Assembly: GCA_028821235.1 (NCBI GenBank)
Contig: JAPPGV010000130.1
Location: 1 to 58,755, forward strand
DNA from: a bacterium
GTDB taxonomy: Bacteria > Actinomycetota > Acidimicrobiia > Spongiisociales > Spongiisociaceae
Length of the DNA stretch: 58,755 nt
Direction: 5' to 3'
Made by a program: the position numbers and the translations under genes. Of this stretch, positions 16,799 through 25,000 are shown in pieces. Numbering within the stretch: position 1 is the first letter of the stretch; each line of letters opens with the position of its first letter. The notes under the pieces were generated by a model. That model saw only the letters and a list, made by a program, of their open reading frames with translations. It was not told the origin of the DNA and did not search any database.

Positions 16799-17824
16799 GT
16801 GCGGGCCGCGGTCCTCAGGGAATACGGTGGGCCGCTCGAACTGACCGAGATACCCGATCCGGTCCCGGGTCCCGGACAGGTCGTGGTCGACATCCGGGCG
16901 TGCGGCGTCTGCGGGAGCGATCTGTTCCTCCAAAAGGGCGGCTTCGACTCGACCATTCCGATCATCCCCGGGCATGAGGCGGCCGGCGTGGTGTCGTCCC
17001 TGGGTCCGGGGATCGACTCGGTCGGCATCGGCCAGCCGGTGGCCCTCTACTACATCGACTACTGCGGGACGTGCCGGATATGTCGGTCCGGGCGGGTCAA
17101 CATGTGCCTGGGGGTGCGCCGCATGGGCGTGGAGTTCAACGGCGCCTTTGCCGAGCGCGTGGTGATCCCCGCCCGCTCGGTCATTCCGGTGACCGAACAT
17201 GACGATCCGGCTGCGGTGGCGGTGCTCACCGATGCGGTGGCTACGCCCTACCACGCTCTCGTACAGCGGGCGGGCGCCCTACCCGGTGAGACGGTCGTGG
17301 TGTTCGGGATCGGAGGGATCGGGGCCAACGCCGTGCAGCTGGCCGCCTACCTGGGCTGCCGCGTGATCGCGGTGAGCCGCTCCGATGCAAGCCTCGAACT
17401 GGCCGTGAGGATGGGGGCCGAGGTCGCTATCAGGACGGGCCCCGGCATCAGCGAGCGGGTCAAGGAGGCAGCCGGACCGGGAGGGCCGGACATCATCATC
17501 CAGACGGTCGGGTCGGCGGAGGTCTTCTCTCAGGCGGTCGAGTCCGCCGGCATCGGCTGCCGGGTGATCGCGGTCGGCGCCACGCTGGACCCCTTCCCGG
17601 TGAATGCCATGGACCTGATCTGGAGGGAAGCCGCCCTCTCGGGCTCCCGCGGCTTCACCCCTCGAGACATCCGGGAGGTGCTGGACCTCCACCGCGACGG
17701 CGCCATCACCACCGACCACCTGGTCGGGAACCGGCGGCCGCTCGATCAGGTGAACGACGCTCTCGATGATCTCCGGGCCGGGCGGGTGGTCCGCTCGGTG
17801 ATCGACTTCGGATCGGGCTGGTGA
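16799..17824 (+). CDS. Zinc-dependent alcohol dehydrogenase (MDR superfamily)
   Basis: The 341-residue enzyme starts at GTG 16799. It carries catalytic-zinc ligands Cys 35 (in ACGVCGSD) and His 59/Glu 60 (PGHEAAG), plus a complete structural-zinc set, Cys 89, 92, 95 and 103 (YCGTCRICRSGRVNMC). The coenzyme-binding GIGGIGANAVQ lies near residue 170. It fits sorbitol/threonine dehydrogenase-like members that oxidise polyols or secondary alcohols with NAD(P)+. It overlaps the next gene by 4 bp (GTGA), so the two are translationally coupled. Confidence 0.9.
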   Translation: MRAAVLREYGGPLELTEIPDPVPGPGQVVVDIRACGVCGSDLFLQKGGFDSTIPIIPGHEAAGVVSSLGPGIDSVGIGQPVALYYIDYCGTCRICRSGRVNMCLGVRRMGVEFNGAFAERVVIPARSVIPVTEHDDPAAVAVLTDAVATPYHALVQRAGALPGETVVVFGIGGIGANAVQLAAYLGCRVIAVSRSDASLELAVRMGAEVAIRTGPGISERVKEAAGPGGPDIIIQTVGSAEVFSQAVESAGIGCRVIAVGATLDPFPVNAMDLIWREAALSGSRGFTPRDIREVLDLHRDGAITTDHLVGNRRPLDQVNDALDDLRAGRVVRSVIDFGSGW

Positions 17825-18906
17825 CCACCGTTCCGGAGCCGGAGGGGCGCGCTCGGGCGATGACGGTACGGGGACCCGTTCCGGTCTCCGAGCTGGGTCC
17901 TACCCATATCCACGAACACCTCCACATGGATTGCCGGCCGATCCTCCGCATCCACGGTTACCCGGTGGTCTCGGAGGCGCCGCTGACCCTCGAGACCGCC
18001 GCCGAGGCCCGATGGAACCCCGGCGGCTTCCCGGACAACTACCACCAGACGGATCCCGATCAGGTCGTGGCCGAGTTGGAGCCGTTCCGCGCGGCCGGAG
18101 GCCGCACCATCGTGGACGTGACCCCCAGCCACCTGTCAAGGGATCCCGGCATCCTGCGGCGCATCGCCGAGCACAGCGGGGTGCAGGTGATCATGGGCGG
18201 TGGCTACTACCTGGCCGGAAGCCATCCGCCCGACACTGCCCGGCGAACCACGGAAGCCATCGCCGGCGAGCTGATCGACGAATGGCGCCACGGGGTGGGC
18301 GACACCGGTATCCGTCCCGGAATCATCGGGGAAATCGGAACCGACGACCCGGTCCAGCCCGAGGAGGAACGTGTCGTCCGGGCCGCGGCATGGGCCCATC
18401 TCGAGACCCGCCTACCGATCAGCATCCACGTACACCCGTGGGGCTTCGAGGGCGGGTATGTGCTCGACATCCTCGAATCGGAGGGGGTTGATCCCCGCCG
18501 GGTGATCCTGGGCCACATGAACACGGCGGTCGGCCATCCGCCCTACTTGGAGGACCTGCTGGGCAGGGGGACCAACCTCGGCTTCGACCTGATGGGCTTC
18601 GACCACTCGCTGATCGGCCTGGGCAAGTACCCGCCGAGCGACTTCGACGTGGTGGCGCGGATTGCGGACCTGGCCGAGCAAGGCTTCGTCGATCAGTTGT
18701 TCGTCTCCCAGGACATGGGCGGGGTGAAGACCCGCCTGCTGGCCTACGGGGGCTGGGGATACGCCCACATCCTCGATCATGTGGTCCCGCTGCTCAGGAG
18801 CGCAGGCTGGGGCGATGCGGAGCTGGAAACCCTGATGGTCACCAACCCGGCCCGGCTGCTGGCGATCCCGGGCCTGGCCCGGACGGCCGCCGCCGGACGG
18901 CCATGA
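17821..18906 (+). CDS. Phosphotriesterase-family metal hydrolase
   Basis: The 361-residue TIM-barrel protein begins its barrel with GPTHIHEHLHMD (His 31 and 33 as the HxH pair). Later come GEIGTDDPVQPEEE, where Glu could replace the carboxylated Lys of some relatives, ISIHVHPWG, ILGHMNTAVGHPP and LFVSQDMGGVKTRLLAYGGWGY, which supplies the final Asp. These are the landmarks of the phosphotriesterase/lactonase-like family; natural substrates are often lactones or esters. It starts with GTG inside the stop of the dehydrogenase gene and ends overlapping the SDR gene, so it may open a lactone made by the dehydrogenase. Confidence 0.85.
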   Translation: MTTVPEPEGRARAMTVRGPVPVSELGPTHIHEHLHMDCRPILRIHGYPVVSEAPLTLETAAEARWNPGGFPDNYHQTDPDQVVAELEPFRAAGGRTIVDVTPSHLSRDPGILRRIAEHSGVQVIMGGGYYLAGSHPPDTARRTTEAIAGELIDEWRHGVGDTGIRPGIIGEIGTDDPVQPEEERVVRAAAWAHLETRLPISIHVHPWGFEGGYVLDILESEGVDPRRVILGHMNTAVGHPPYLEDLLGRGTNLGFDLMGFDHSLIGLGKYPPSDFDVVARIADLAEQGFVDQLFVSQDMGGVKTRLLAYGGWGYAHILDHVVPLLRSAGWGDAELETLMVTNPARLLAIPGLARTAAAGRP

Positions 18907-19712
18907 CCGGCGCCACTCCATCGACCGCGGACAGCCCGAACCGCTCCGGCCGGTCGCACCTGGGCGCCGGGTTGGAAGGCCGCGGCGTGATCGTCACCGG
19001 CGCAGCCAGCGGGATCGGGCGTGCGGTCACCATCTCCATGGCCGCGACCGGGGCCCGTGTGGCGGCCATCGATCGGGACGAGCCGGGTCTCCGATCCACC
19101 CTGTCGGAGCTCCCGGGAGACGGTCACCTGCCGGTGGTGTTCGACCTCTCCGACTCATCGGCCATACCGCAGCTGGTCGCGTCCTTGGTGGAGCGTCTCG
19201 GCGACCTGTGGGCGCTGGCCAACGTGGCCGCGGTGCTCCGCCGGCGCAGCCTCGACGAGGTCGACGACGAGGCCTGGGACCTGCAGATGGACGTGAACGT
19301 GAAAGCGTCATTCCTGCTGAGTCGCGAGGCGGGAAACGCGATGGTGGCAGCCGGGGGTGGCGGCCGCATCATCAACTTCGCCTCGATGGCCTGGCTGACC
19401 GGGCCGTTCCTGGGGAGCGACGCCTACGTGATCGGCAAGGCCGGGATCGTCGCCATGACCCGTGGCCTGGCCCGCTCCTTCGGTCCGCACGGAATCCTGG
19501 TCAACACCATCTCGCCCGGCCAGATCGACACCCCGATGCAACACCTGGACAACCCTCCCGAGATGTCCGCCCGTACTGCCGCCCAGTGCCCCCTAGGCCG
19601 GATGGGCCGCCCCGAGGAGGTGGCGGCAGTGGCGGTGTTCCTCGCCTCCCGGCACGCCAGCTTCATAAACGGCGCCACCATCAACGTCAGCGGCGGCCTG
19701 GTGATGTACTAG
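18903..19712 (+). CDS. Short-chain dehydrogenase/reductase
   Basis: The 269-residue enzyme has the classical SDR set: TGAASGIG (residues 32-39), a catalytic Ser at about 161, Tyr 175 and Lys 179 (YVIGK), and the PG-motif NTISPGQIDTPM. The NAG position reads NVAA. About 20 extra N-terminal residues precede the fold. It is last in the coupled operon (unknown protein, alcohol dehydrogenase, phosphotriesterase-like, SDR). Likely a second oxidation or reduction step on a sugar or cyclic polyol derivative; substrate unproven. Confidence 0.9.
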   Translation: MTGATPSTADSPNRSGRSHLGAGLEGRGVIVTGAASGIGRAVTISMAATGARVAAIDRDEPGLRSTLSELPGDGHLPVVFDLSDSSAIPQLVASLVERLGDLWALANVAAVLRRRSLDEVDDEAWDLQMDVNVKASFLLSREAGNAMVAAGGGGRIINFASMAWLTGPFLGSDAYVIGKAGIVAMTRGLARSFGPHGILVNTISPGQIDTPMQHLDNPPEMSARTAAQCPLGRMGRPEEVAAVAVFLASRHASFINGATINVSGGLVMY

Positions 19713-19785
19713 GAAAGCACCGAAGACATCCCGCCGACCTGCTAGGCGGCAACGACGGCCCGGAACACATCCGGGGAAACGTCGC

Positions 19786-20373
19786 TCAATCGACCGTTAC
19801 GCCCGCCCGGCGTAGCTGCTCGACCGCCGCCTCCCCGTCGCCGGGGTCCAGGTTGACCGCCGCGGTGGCAGCGAGGAGCACGGTGGTGTCGAACCCTTCC
19901 CTGGCTGCATCGAGGGCCGTGTCCTTCACGCAATAGTCGAGGGCCAGCCCCACCACCACGACATGCCGGCAACCCGCCTCCCTGATCATGGAAGCCAGCT
20001 CGGTGGGAATCTCCTCGCCCGACCTCGGATCACGCATCGTGAATCCCGAGTAGCCGTCCTCCCCCCCGGCGCCCTTGTGGACACTGGGGCCTTCGATCCG
20101 GAGGTCGGGGTGGAAGTCGGCGCCGGCGGTCCCGGCCACGCAATGGACCGGCCAGATACCCCCGTCGATGGCAAAGTGCGGGGTCCGCTCCGGGTGCCAG
20201 TCCTGGGTGTAGAAGACGGAGGCACCCGCCTCCAACGCCAAGGAGATCTGGTGGTTCACCGCCGGGACCACCTGAGTGTCCCCGCCCGGAACGTACAGGC
20301 TTCCATCCGGATCGGCGAAGTCGTTCTGGACGTCCACCACGACCAGCGCGGTGTCCGGCGCATAGGCAGTCAC
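19786..20373 (-). CDS. pncA: Nicotinamidase (isochorismatase-like fold)
   Basis: From GTG at 20373 the product is 195 residues starting TAYAPDTALVVVDVQNDF. It holds the nicotinamidase landmarks VVVDVQNDF (Asp), a metal-binding DWHPERTPHF (Asp and two His), KGAGGEDGYSGF (Lys) and VVGLALDYCVKDTA (catalytic Cys). It converts nicotinamide to nicotinate. The next gene, divergent 34 bp away, encodes nicotinate phosphoribosyltransferase, the following step. A longer ATG frame from 20433 runs past the neighbour's start and has no homology, so the GTG is favoured. Confidence 0.92.
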   Translation of the reverse strand: MTAYAPDTALVVVDVQNDFADPDGSLYVPGGDTQVVPAVNHQISLALEAGASVFYTQDWHPERTPHFAIDGGIWPVHCVAGTAGADFHPDLRIEGPSVHKGAGGEDGYSGFTMRDPRSGEEIPTELASMIREAGCRHVVVVGLALDYCVKDTALDAAREGFDTTVLLAATAAVNLDPGDGEAAVEQLRRAGVTVD

Positions 20374-20407
20374 GTCTTGAGAGTACCTGCTCGGGTAACG
20401 TGGCGGC

Positions 20408-21937
20408 GTGCTCACCGAGGGCATCCTGGCCACCGATCATTACCAGCTGACCATGGCTCAGCTCTACCACAGCTATGGCCTGGCCGACCGGACCGCCCAG
20501 TTCGACTACCACTTCCGGCATTATCCCGACTACGGCGACCACCAGGCCGGATACTGCATCACCGCCGGCCTGGGACCGCTGATCGACTGGATGGAGCACA
20601 CCTGGTTCGGGCCCGCGGAGGCGGACGCCCTGCGCACAGTGCAGACCAGCTCCGGCAAGCGCCTCTTCGGCGACCCCTTCATCGAATGGCTGACCCGATC
20701 GGACGGGTTCGCGTCCCTCTCGATGTGGGCGATTCCGGAAGGCCGGGTGGTGCATCCCAAGACGCCGGTCGTGACCGTCGAGGCGCCGTTGGCCGTGGCC
20801 CAGCTGCTGGAGACCCCCCTGCTGAACCGGCTCAATTACGCCACGCTGGTGGCCACCAAGACCTCCCGGGCGGTGGAGGCGGCCGGAGGGACCGCGGTGC
20901 TGGAGTTCGGGATGCGACGGGCGCCCGGCCCTGCAGCCGATTCGGCCACCCGGGCGGCTCTCATCGGCGGCGCGGCAGGATCCTCCAACTTCGCCACCTC
21001 CCACCGACTGGGCTTCGAGTCGCGCGGCACCCATGCCCATTCGCTGGTCCAGGTGTTCATCGCCGAATCGGGGAGCGAGCTCGAGGCCTTCAGGGCCTAT
21101 GCCGACCTGTATCCCGATGACTGCCTGCTCCTCGTCGACACGATCAACACCCTCGAGTCGGGCCTGCCCAACGCCATCAAGGTATTCGAGGAGTTGAGCC
21201 GAAAAGGCCACCGACCAGTGGGGATCCGGCTCGATTCGGGCGACCTGGCCTACCTGGCGGTCAGGGCCGCAGCCATGCTCGACCGGGCCGGCTTCGAAGA
21301 CGTGGCGATCGTGCTCTCATCCGATCTGGACGAGCTCACCATCTGGCAGGTGCGAAACCAGATCCTGGAGGAGGCCGGGGACTACGGGGTGGATGCGGGA
21401 AGCCTGCTGGACCGGCTCGTCTACGGAGTGGGTACCCGCCTGGTCACCTCGGACGGTTGCCCGAGCCCCAACGGTGTCTTCAAGCTGGTCGCGGTCAAGG
21501 ACTCGAGCAGCGAGTGGACCGCGGCGATCAAGATCTCGGAAACGCCCTCCAAGGTGCTGGATCCGGGCCGCAAGCGGCTGTGGAGGATCTATAACCACCG
21601 AGGAACGGCCACGGCCGACCTGATCACCCTCGACGGCTTCGATCCGGGCGTCCGACCCATCCAGTTGGTCCATCCCGGCCATCCCGAGGTGGGCCGGATC
21701 CTGACCGCCCGCCAGGTGTCGCGGGTGGAGCCGCTCCGGGTGAAGGTGCTGGAATCCGGCCGGCGGGTTGGCGGCGACTTCGGCGATCTCGAAGCGGCGA
21801 GAGCACGGCGGTCAGCGGATCTCGCCCGGCTGGATCCAGGAGTACGGCGCCTGGTCAACCCCCACACGTACCACGTGTCGCTGAGCCCGGAACTGTCCAA
21901 TCTCAAGCAAGAGCTCATCGCCGGCCTCCAGATGTGA
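20408..21937 (+). CDS. pncB: Nicotinate phosphoribosyltransferase
   Basis: The 509-residue protein opens [17 protein letters not shown], the NAPRTase signature (TDxYQLTM). It contains [14 protein letters not shown] and [11 protein letters not shown], the substrate-side motifs, and [12 protein letters not shown], a phosphate-binding strand. It condenses nicotinate with PRPP to nicotinate mononucleotide for NAD salvage. The start is GTG at 20408. Its divergence from pncA suggests a shared 34-bp promoter region or overlapping promoters within the coding ends. The gene runs towards a 546-bp convergent gap that contains a structured element. Confidence 0.94.
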   Translation: MLTEGILATDHYQLTMAQLYHSYGLADRTAQFDYHFRHYPDYGDHQAGYCITAGLGPLIDWMEHTWFGPAEADALRTVQTSSGKRLFGDPFIEWLTRSDGFASLSMWAIPEGRVVHPKTPVVTVEAPLAVAQLLETPLLNRLNYATLVATKTSRAVEAAGGTAVLEFGMRRAPGPAADSATRAALIGGAAGSSNFATSHRLGFESRGTHAHSLVQVFIAESGSELEAFRAYADLYPDDCLLLVDTINTLESGLPNAIKVFEELSRKGHRPVGIRLDSGDLAYLAVRAAAMLDRAGFEDVAIVLSSDLDELTIWQVRNQILEEAGDYGVDAGSLLDRLVYGVGTRLVTSDGCPSPNGVFKLVAVKDSSSEWTAAIKISETPSKVLDPGRKRLWRIYNHRGTATADLITLDGFDPGVRPIQLVHPGHPEVGRILTARQVSRVEPLRVKVLESGRRVGGDFGDLEAARARRSADLARLDPGVRRLVNPHTYHVSLSPELSNLKQELIAGLQM

Positions 21938-22149
21938 TCCAAACCGCCCCGGTCGGCAGTCCGGTCGAGGTGACGCTTCGAGAACATCGCAAACTGTCAG
22001 CGCGCCTAAGGACCTGACAGAACGGCAGCGGCGGCGAACCTGAGGATCAGAACGTCATATATGACGCCCTCTGCCTCAAGAACCGCTAGAGGGCGCAAGT
22101 CGCGAAAACCGAGCCTCCGGCCAAGGGCCCGCCCCCACCACCACCTATC

Positions 22150-22302
22150 CGGTTTGGAGCGTGGTCGGCCACGCCCGGCTGGCTGCCGGGAGATCGGCCC
22201 TCGCTCCATGAAGCTCTGTTCCCTTCCGCTGACCGTTCCGATCGGTTCCGTGCTGTAGGTCAGTGTCGGTGCTTGGCGCTGACCAACATATATCGGAGGT
22301 GT
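22150..22302. ncRNA. Structured intergenic element, copy A
   Basis: Within the 546-bp gap between convergent pncB and the MurF-like gene, this block matches 34850-35007 over its whole length, with small indels that break any shared reading frame. Features seen in both: an outer GGAGCG...CGCTCC pairing, a CCCGGC/GCCGGG hairpin, a CCGATCGGT palindrome, and a second stem. That stem reads CTGACC...GGTCAG here but CCGGCC...GGCCGG in copy B, so two base pairs change on both sides. Then GGTGCTTGGCG is shared. The sense strand is unknown, as is any function. The rest of the gap (21938-22149 and 22303-22483) shows no gene. Confidence 0.6.
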
Positions 22303-22483
22303 GCCAAGTCGACCCGTATCGGAGAGAACGCGAAATATTTGCCGGGCCGGAACAGCCAGGTGGTGGTACGGCCCTCGTATGGAGAACAGCACCGGGGCTG
22401 AAACGGATACGCACCGGCACCTCGGGATGTTCAGCAGACACTTCCATCCCACCCGCTCGCAACGATCCGGTTCGGGTCAACCC

Positions 22484-24034
22484 TCACGGGTAGTGATCGG
22501 GCAGGTCGTTCTCGTAAAGGACGGCGTCGCCCGGACCCAGGTGCTCCCGGACCCAGGCCACCGCCTGCTCCCTGTTGTCGACCAGGATCACCTCGACCGT
22601 GCCTCCTCGCGCGCCACGGAGCAGTGCCCTACGGTTGGCCCTGCCCACGATCACCAGATGATCCGCCACCTCCGCGGCTGCCGCGGCGAACCGCAGGTTG
22701 GCGTCGTGCTGCCGGGGGCCGAGTTCCACCATCCCGGGAGTCACCACCACCCGGCGGCCGGACGGCTTTCCGGCACCCACCAGGACTTCGAGGGCCCGGG
22801 CGGCGCCGGCGGGATTGGAGTTGAACGTGTCGTCGATGATCTCGAACCCGGCCTCCGACCGACCGGATGTCTGGCGATGGTCCGTGGGGGCGAGACGGCG
22901 GGCCCGATCGGACACCACTGCGGGAGGAACCCCCATCTCCAGAGCCACCGCGACCGCACAGGCCAGGTTGGCGGGAAACGGGCCGGTCGGGACCGGCTCG
23001 CCGAGCGCGCGGCTGTGCACCACGATGGTCAGGAGGTCGCCGTCCTGGCGGACCCGCACGTCCGTGGCCCCCTCGGAGGTTCCGCATCGCCACACCTTCC
23101 GGTCACCCAGGCGCCCGGCCAACTCCGCCAGCGCCGGATGGTCCACGTTGACAATCGCCACCTCGGCATGCTCGAAGATCTCGGACTTGGCCTCGACGAT
23201 GCGCTCCTCCGACTTGAACCGTTGCAGGTGAACCGGCCCGATGGCGGTCAGGACGGCGATGCTCGGAGGTATCCAGGAGCAGGTGTCGGCGATCTCCCCG
23301 GGCTGGTAGGCGCCCATCTCCGCCACGAACACCTCGGCGTCATCGGTCAGGGTCTCGTTGATCGCCCGGGCCAGGCCGAGCCGATTGTTGAAGCTGGCCG
23401 GGCTGGCCACCACCCGCCTGGTCCCGGACACGAGGTCCCGGACATACCACTTGGTGCTGGTCTTGCCGTAGCTCCCGGTGATACCCACCACTACCGGAGC
23501 CACCCGGTCGAGCGTACCGGCCGCTCGGACCACGAACTTCTCCGACAGGCGCCTCTCGACAGGGGCGGCTATCCACAGCACGAGATCCGGGATGGCGTAC
23601 CACGAGACGACGGCGGCCATGGCGAGAGCACCGGGCCATCCCCCGTCGAGCACGATGGTGATCATCCAGCCGAGCAGGGCGGTAGCTAGGGCGAGGAGGA
23701 TCGCCCCGACCGAGGCGGTGCGCCTGAGCCGGACGGTCCAGTTGAGCGGGGACGTCCGGCCGCGGTAGCCGAGGCCGATCGGGAAGATCACCATCCCCAA
23801 GCAACCCAACAAGGGCCAGAACGAATCGGGCGCCAGGGCATAGCCGGCCAGGGCGCCGGCCAGCATCACCTCCTCTAGGACGTTCACGGACCGGCCGGTG
23901 ATCCATACCCGGCGCATGAAGAGGATCGAACCGGCCAGGTAGTGCTCCCGCTGGGCCACCCGGAGCCATTTGACGGCCGCGACGGCAATGCCCGCCAGGC
24001 TCAGCACCGGCACCAGCCAAGAGGTCCAACTCAT
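22484..24034 (-). CDS. MurF-like Mur ligase with N-terminal membrane domain
   Basis: The 516-residue protein has about 150 N-terminal residues with four or more membrane segments (SWLVPVLSLAGIAVAAV, AILLALATALLGWMITIV). A Mur-ligase core follows: ATP loop GITGSYGKTSTK (residues 184-195), SFNNRLGLARAINETL, the EMGAYQPGEI motif typical of MurF, and IGPVHLQRFKSEERI. The C-terminal domain has DDTFNSNPAGA and VVVTPGMVELG, also MurF-like. MurF adds D-Ala-D-Ala to the peptidoglycan precursor; membrane-tethered variants occur in several lineages. It overlaps the alpha/beta hydrolase gene by 4 bp, so it is second in a two-gene operon. Whether it is the housekeeping MurF cannot be told. Confidence 0.8.
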   Translation of the reverse strand: MSWTSWLVPVLSLAGIAVAAVKWLRVAQREHYLAGSILFMRRVWITGRSVNVLEEVMLAGALAGYALAPDSFWPLLGCLGMVIFPIGLGYRGRTSPLNWTVRLRRTASVGAILLALATALLGWMITIVLDGGWPGALAMAAVVSWYAIPDLVLWIAAPVERRLSEKFVVRAAGTLDRVAPVVVGITGSYGKTSTKWYVRDLVSGTRRVVASPASFNNRLGLARAINETLTDDAEVFVAEMGAYQPGEIADTCSWIPPSIAVLTAIGPVHLQRFKSEERIVEAKSEIFEHAEVAIVNVDHPALAELAGRLGDRKVWRCGTSEGATDVRVRQDGDLLTIVVHSRALGEPVPTGPFPANLACAVAVALEMGVPPAVVSDRARRLAPTDHRQTSGRSEAGFEIIDDTFNSNPAGAARALEVLVGAGKPSGRRVVVTPGMVELGPRQHDANLRFAAAAAEVADHLVIVGRANRRALLRGARGGTVEVILVDNREQAVAWVREHLGPGDAVLYENDLPDHYP

Positions 24035-24777
24035 ATCAGGGTCTCTATGGCCGTCCGGATCCGCTCCGGGGCCTCTCGGAGAAGGTCATGCCCGCAACCC
24101 TCGACCACCTCGATGTCCACGTTCCTGAGAAGCGCTGCGGCTCGATGCGCCACCTCCGGTGGAACCTCCGAGTCGGCCGCTCCCCACACCAGCCGCACCG
24201 GACAGGCCACGTCGGGCAGGCGGTCCTCGTAGCTCTCGTTCACCACCCTCACCAGGGTGTCGCGCATCACCCCGGTCACCGCCCGGTAGTCGGCCGATCC
24301 CCGGCGGCGCTTCTCGCGTTCGAGACGCTCGTCGCTGATCAGACCGGTCCGGTGGGCCAGGCGCAGCAGCCGGTAGGCGACCGAAGGCCGGCGGGCAGCT
24401 CGATCCAAGCGGTGGAGCAGGGGTACCCCCACCAGGACCAGGCCGGCTACCAGCTCCGGCCGGGTCGCGGCCAGGACCACGGCGACCCGGCCCCCGAACG
24501 AATGCCCCACCAGGACCTGGGGCCCGGATAGCTGCTCCAACCAGACGGCCACCATCCCGGCATATCCGGCCGCGCCGGTGGCTTCGGCCGGTGGAGGCGT
24601 GGCGCCGAACCCGGGCAGGTCGACCGCCACCCCATCGAAGCCCTCCAGGACGCGCCGGAAGTCACGCCGGTCCCGACCCCAGCCGTGGAGAGCCACCACC
24701 CGGACCGGTCCCGATCCGTAGCGCTCGCCGAACAGGCCATCCGCAAGGCTGGTCAAGGGCATCGGGGGTGTCTCCAA
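24031..24777 (-). CDS. Alpha/beta hydrolase
   Basis: The 248-residue protein has the oxyanion motif LHGWGRDRRDF (residues 30-40), the nucleophile elbow GHSFGG (Ser 93), an acid in LVWGAADSEVP and the catalytic His in VEGCGHDLLRE. It looks like a cytosolic ester or amide hydrolase of the BioH/MenH-like type. It is first in an operon with the MurF-like ligase (4-bp overlap), an arrangement that suggests an envelope-related substrate, though this is inference. Confidence 0.85.
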   Translation of the reverse strand: METPPMPLTSLADGLFGERYGSGPVRVVALHGWGRDRRDFRRVLEGFDGVAVDLPGFGATPPPAEATGAAGYAGMVAVWLEQLSGPQVLVGHSFGGRVAVVLAATRPELVAGLVLVGVPLLHRLDRAARRPSVAYRLLRLAHRTGLISDERLEREKRRRGSADYRAVTGVMRDTLVRVVNESYEDRLPDVACPVRLVWGAADSEVPPEVAHRAAALLRNVDIEVVEGCGHDLLREAPERIRTAIETLI

Positions 24778-24911
24778 GGTCTAGTCCCGGACCGTTCCGG
24801 ACAGAACGCGCTACCGGGTTCTCACGGCAGGTTACCGAGCGAGCCATCCTGCCTGGTCGCTTCCGCTCGCGGCAAACCCCGAGCCTTGCCACAGGGTCCG
24901 AATTTGATATC

Positions 24912-24940
24912 TTTACGCTCAGATTTTCTGGGCATAATCC
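24912..24940 (+). promoter_or_regulatory. Candidate promoter for clpB
   Basis: TTTACG at 24912 and TAATCC at 24935 are 17 bp apart, in the only AT-rich patch of the 223-bp gap upstream of clpB, about 60 bp before its ATG. I looked for the HspR-binding HAIR element and the HrcA-binding CIRCE element and saw neither. A stress-sigma promoter is possible. Confidence 0.35.
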
Positions 24941-25000
24941 ACGCGCCACCGGCGTTGGAACAGGTGGAAGGTAGTCCGGCCCCGGAGAGGCGGAGTAACG

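Noticed and set aside
22006-22480. Minus-strand frames of 148 and 111 residues over element A
   Set aside because: Copy B does not preserve either frame (a 1-nt length change between conserved words), and the compensatory changes support RNA structure.
22301-23689. 462-residue plus-strand frame over the MurF-like gene
   Set aside because: Mirror frame of a well-supported Mur ligase on the minus strand.
24778-25000. HAIR or CIRCE heat-shock operator upstream of clpB
   Set aside because: Neither CTTGAGT/ACTCAAG nor TTAGCACTC/GAGTGCTAA inverted repeats can be found.
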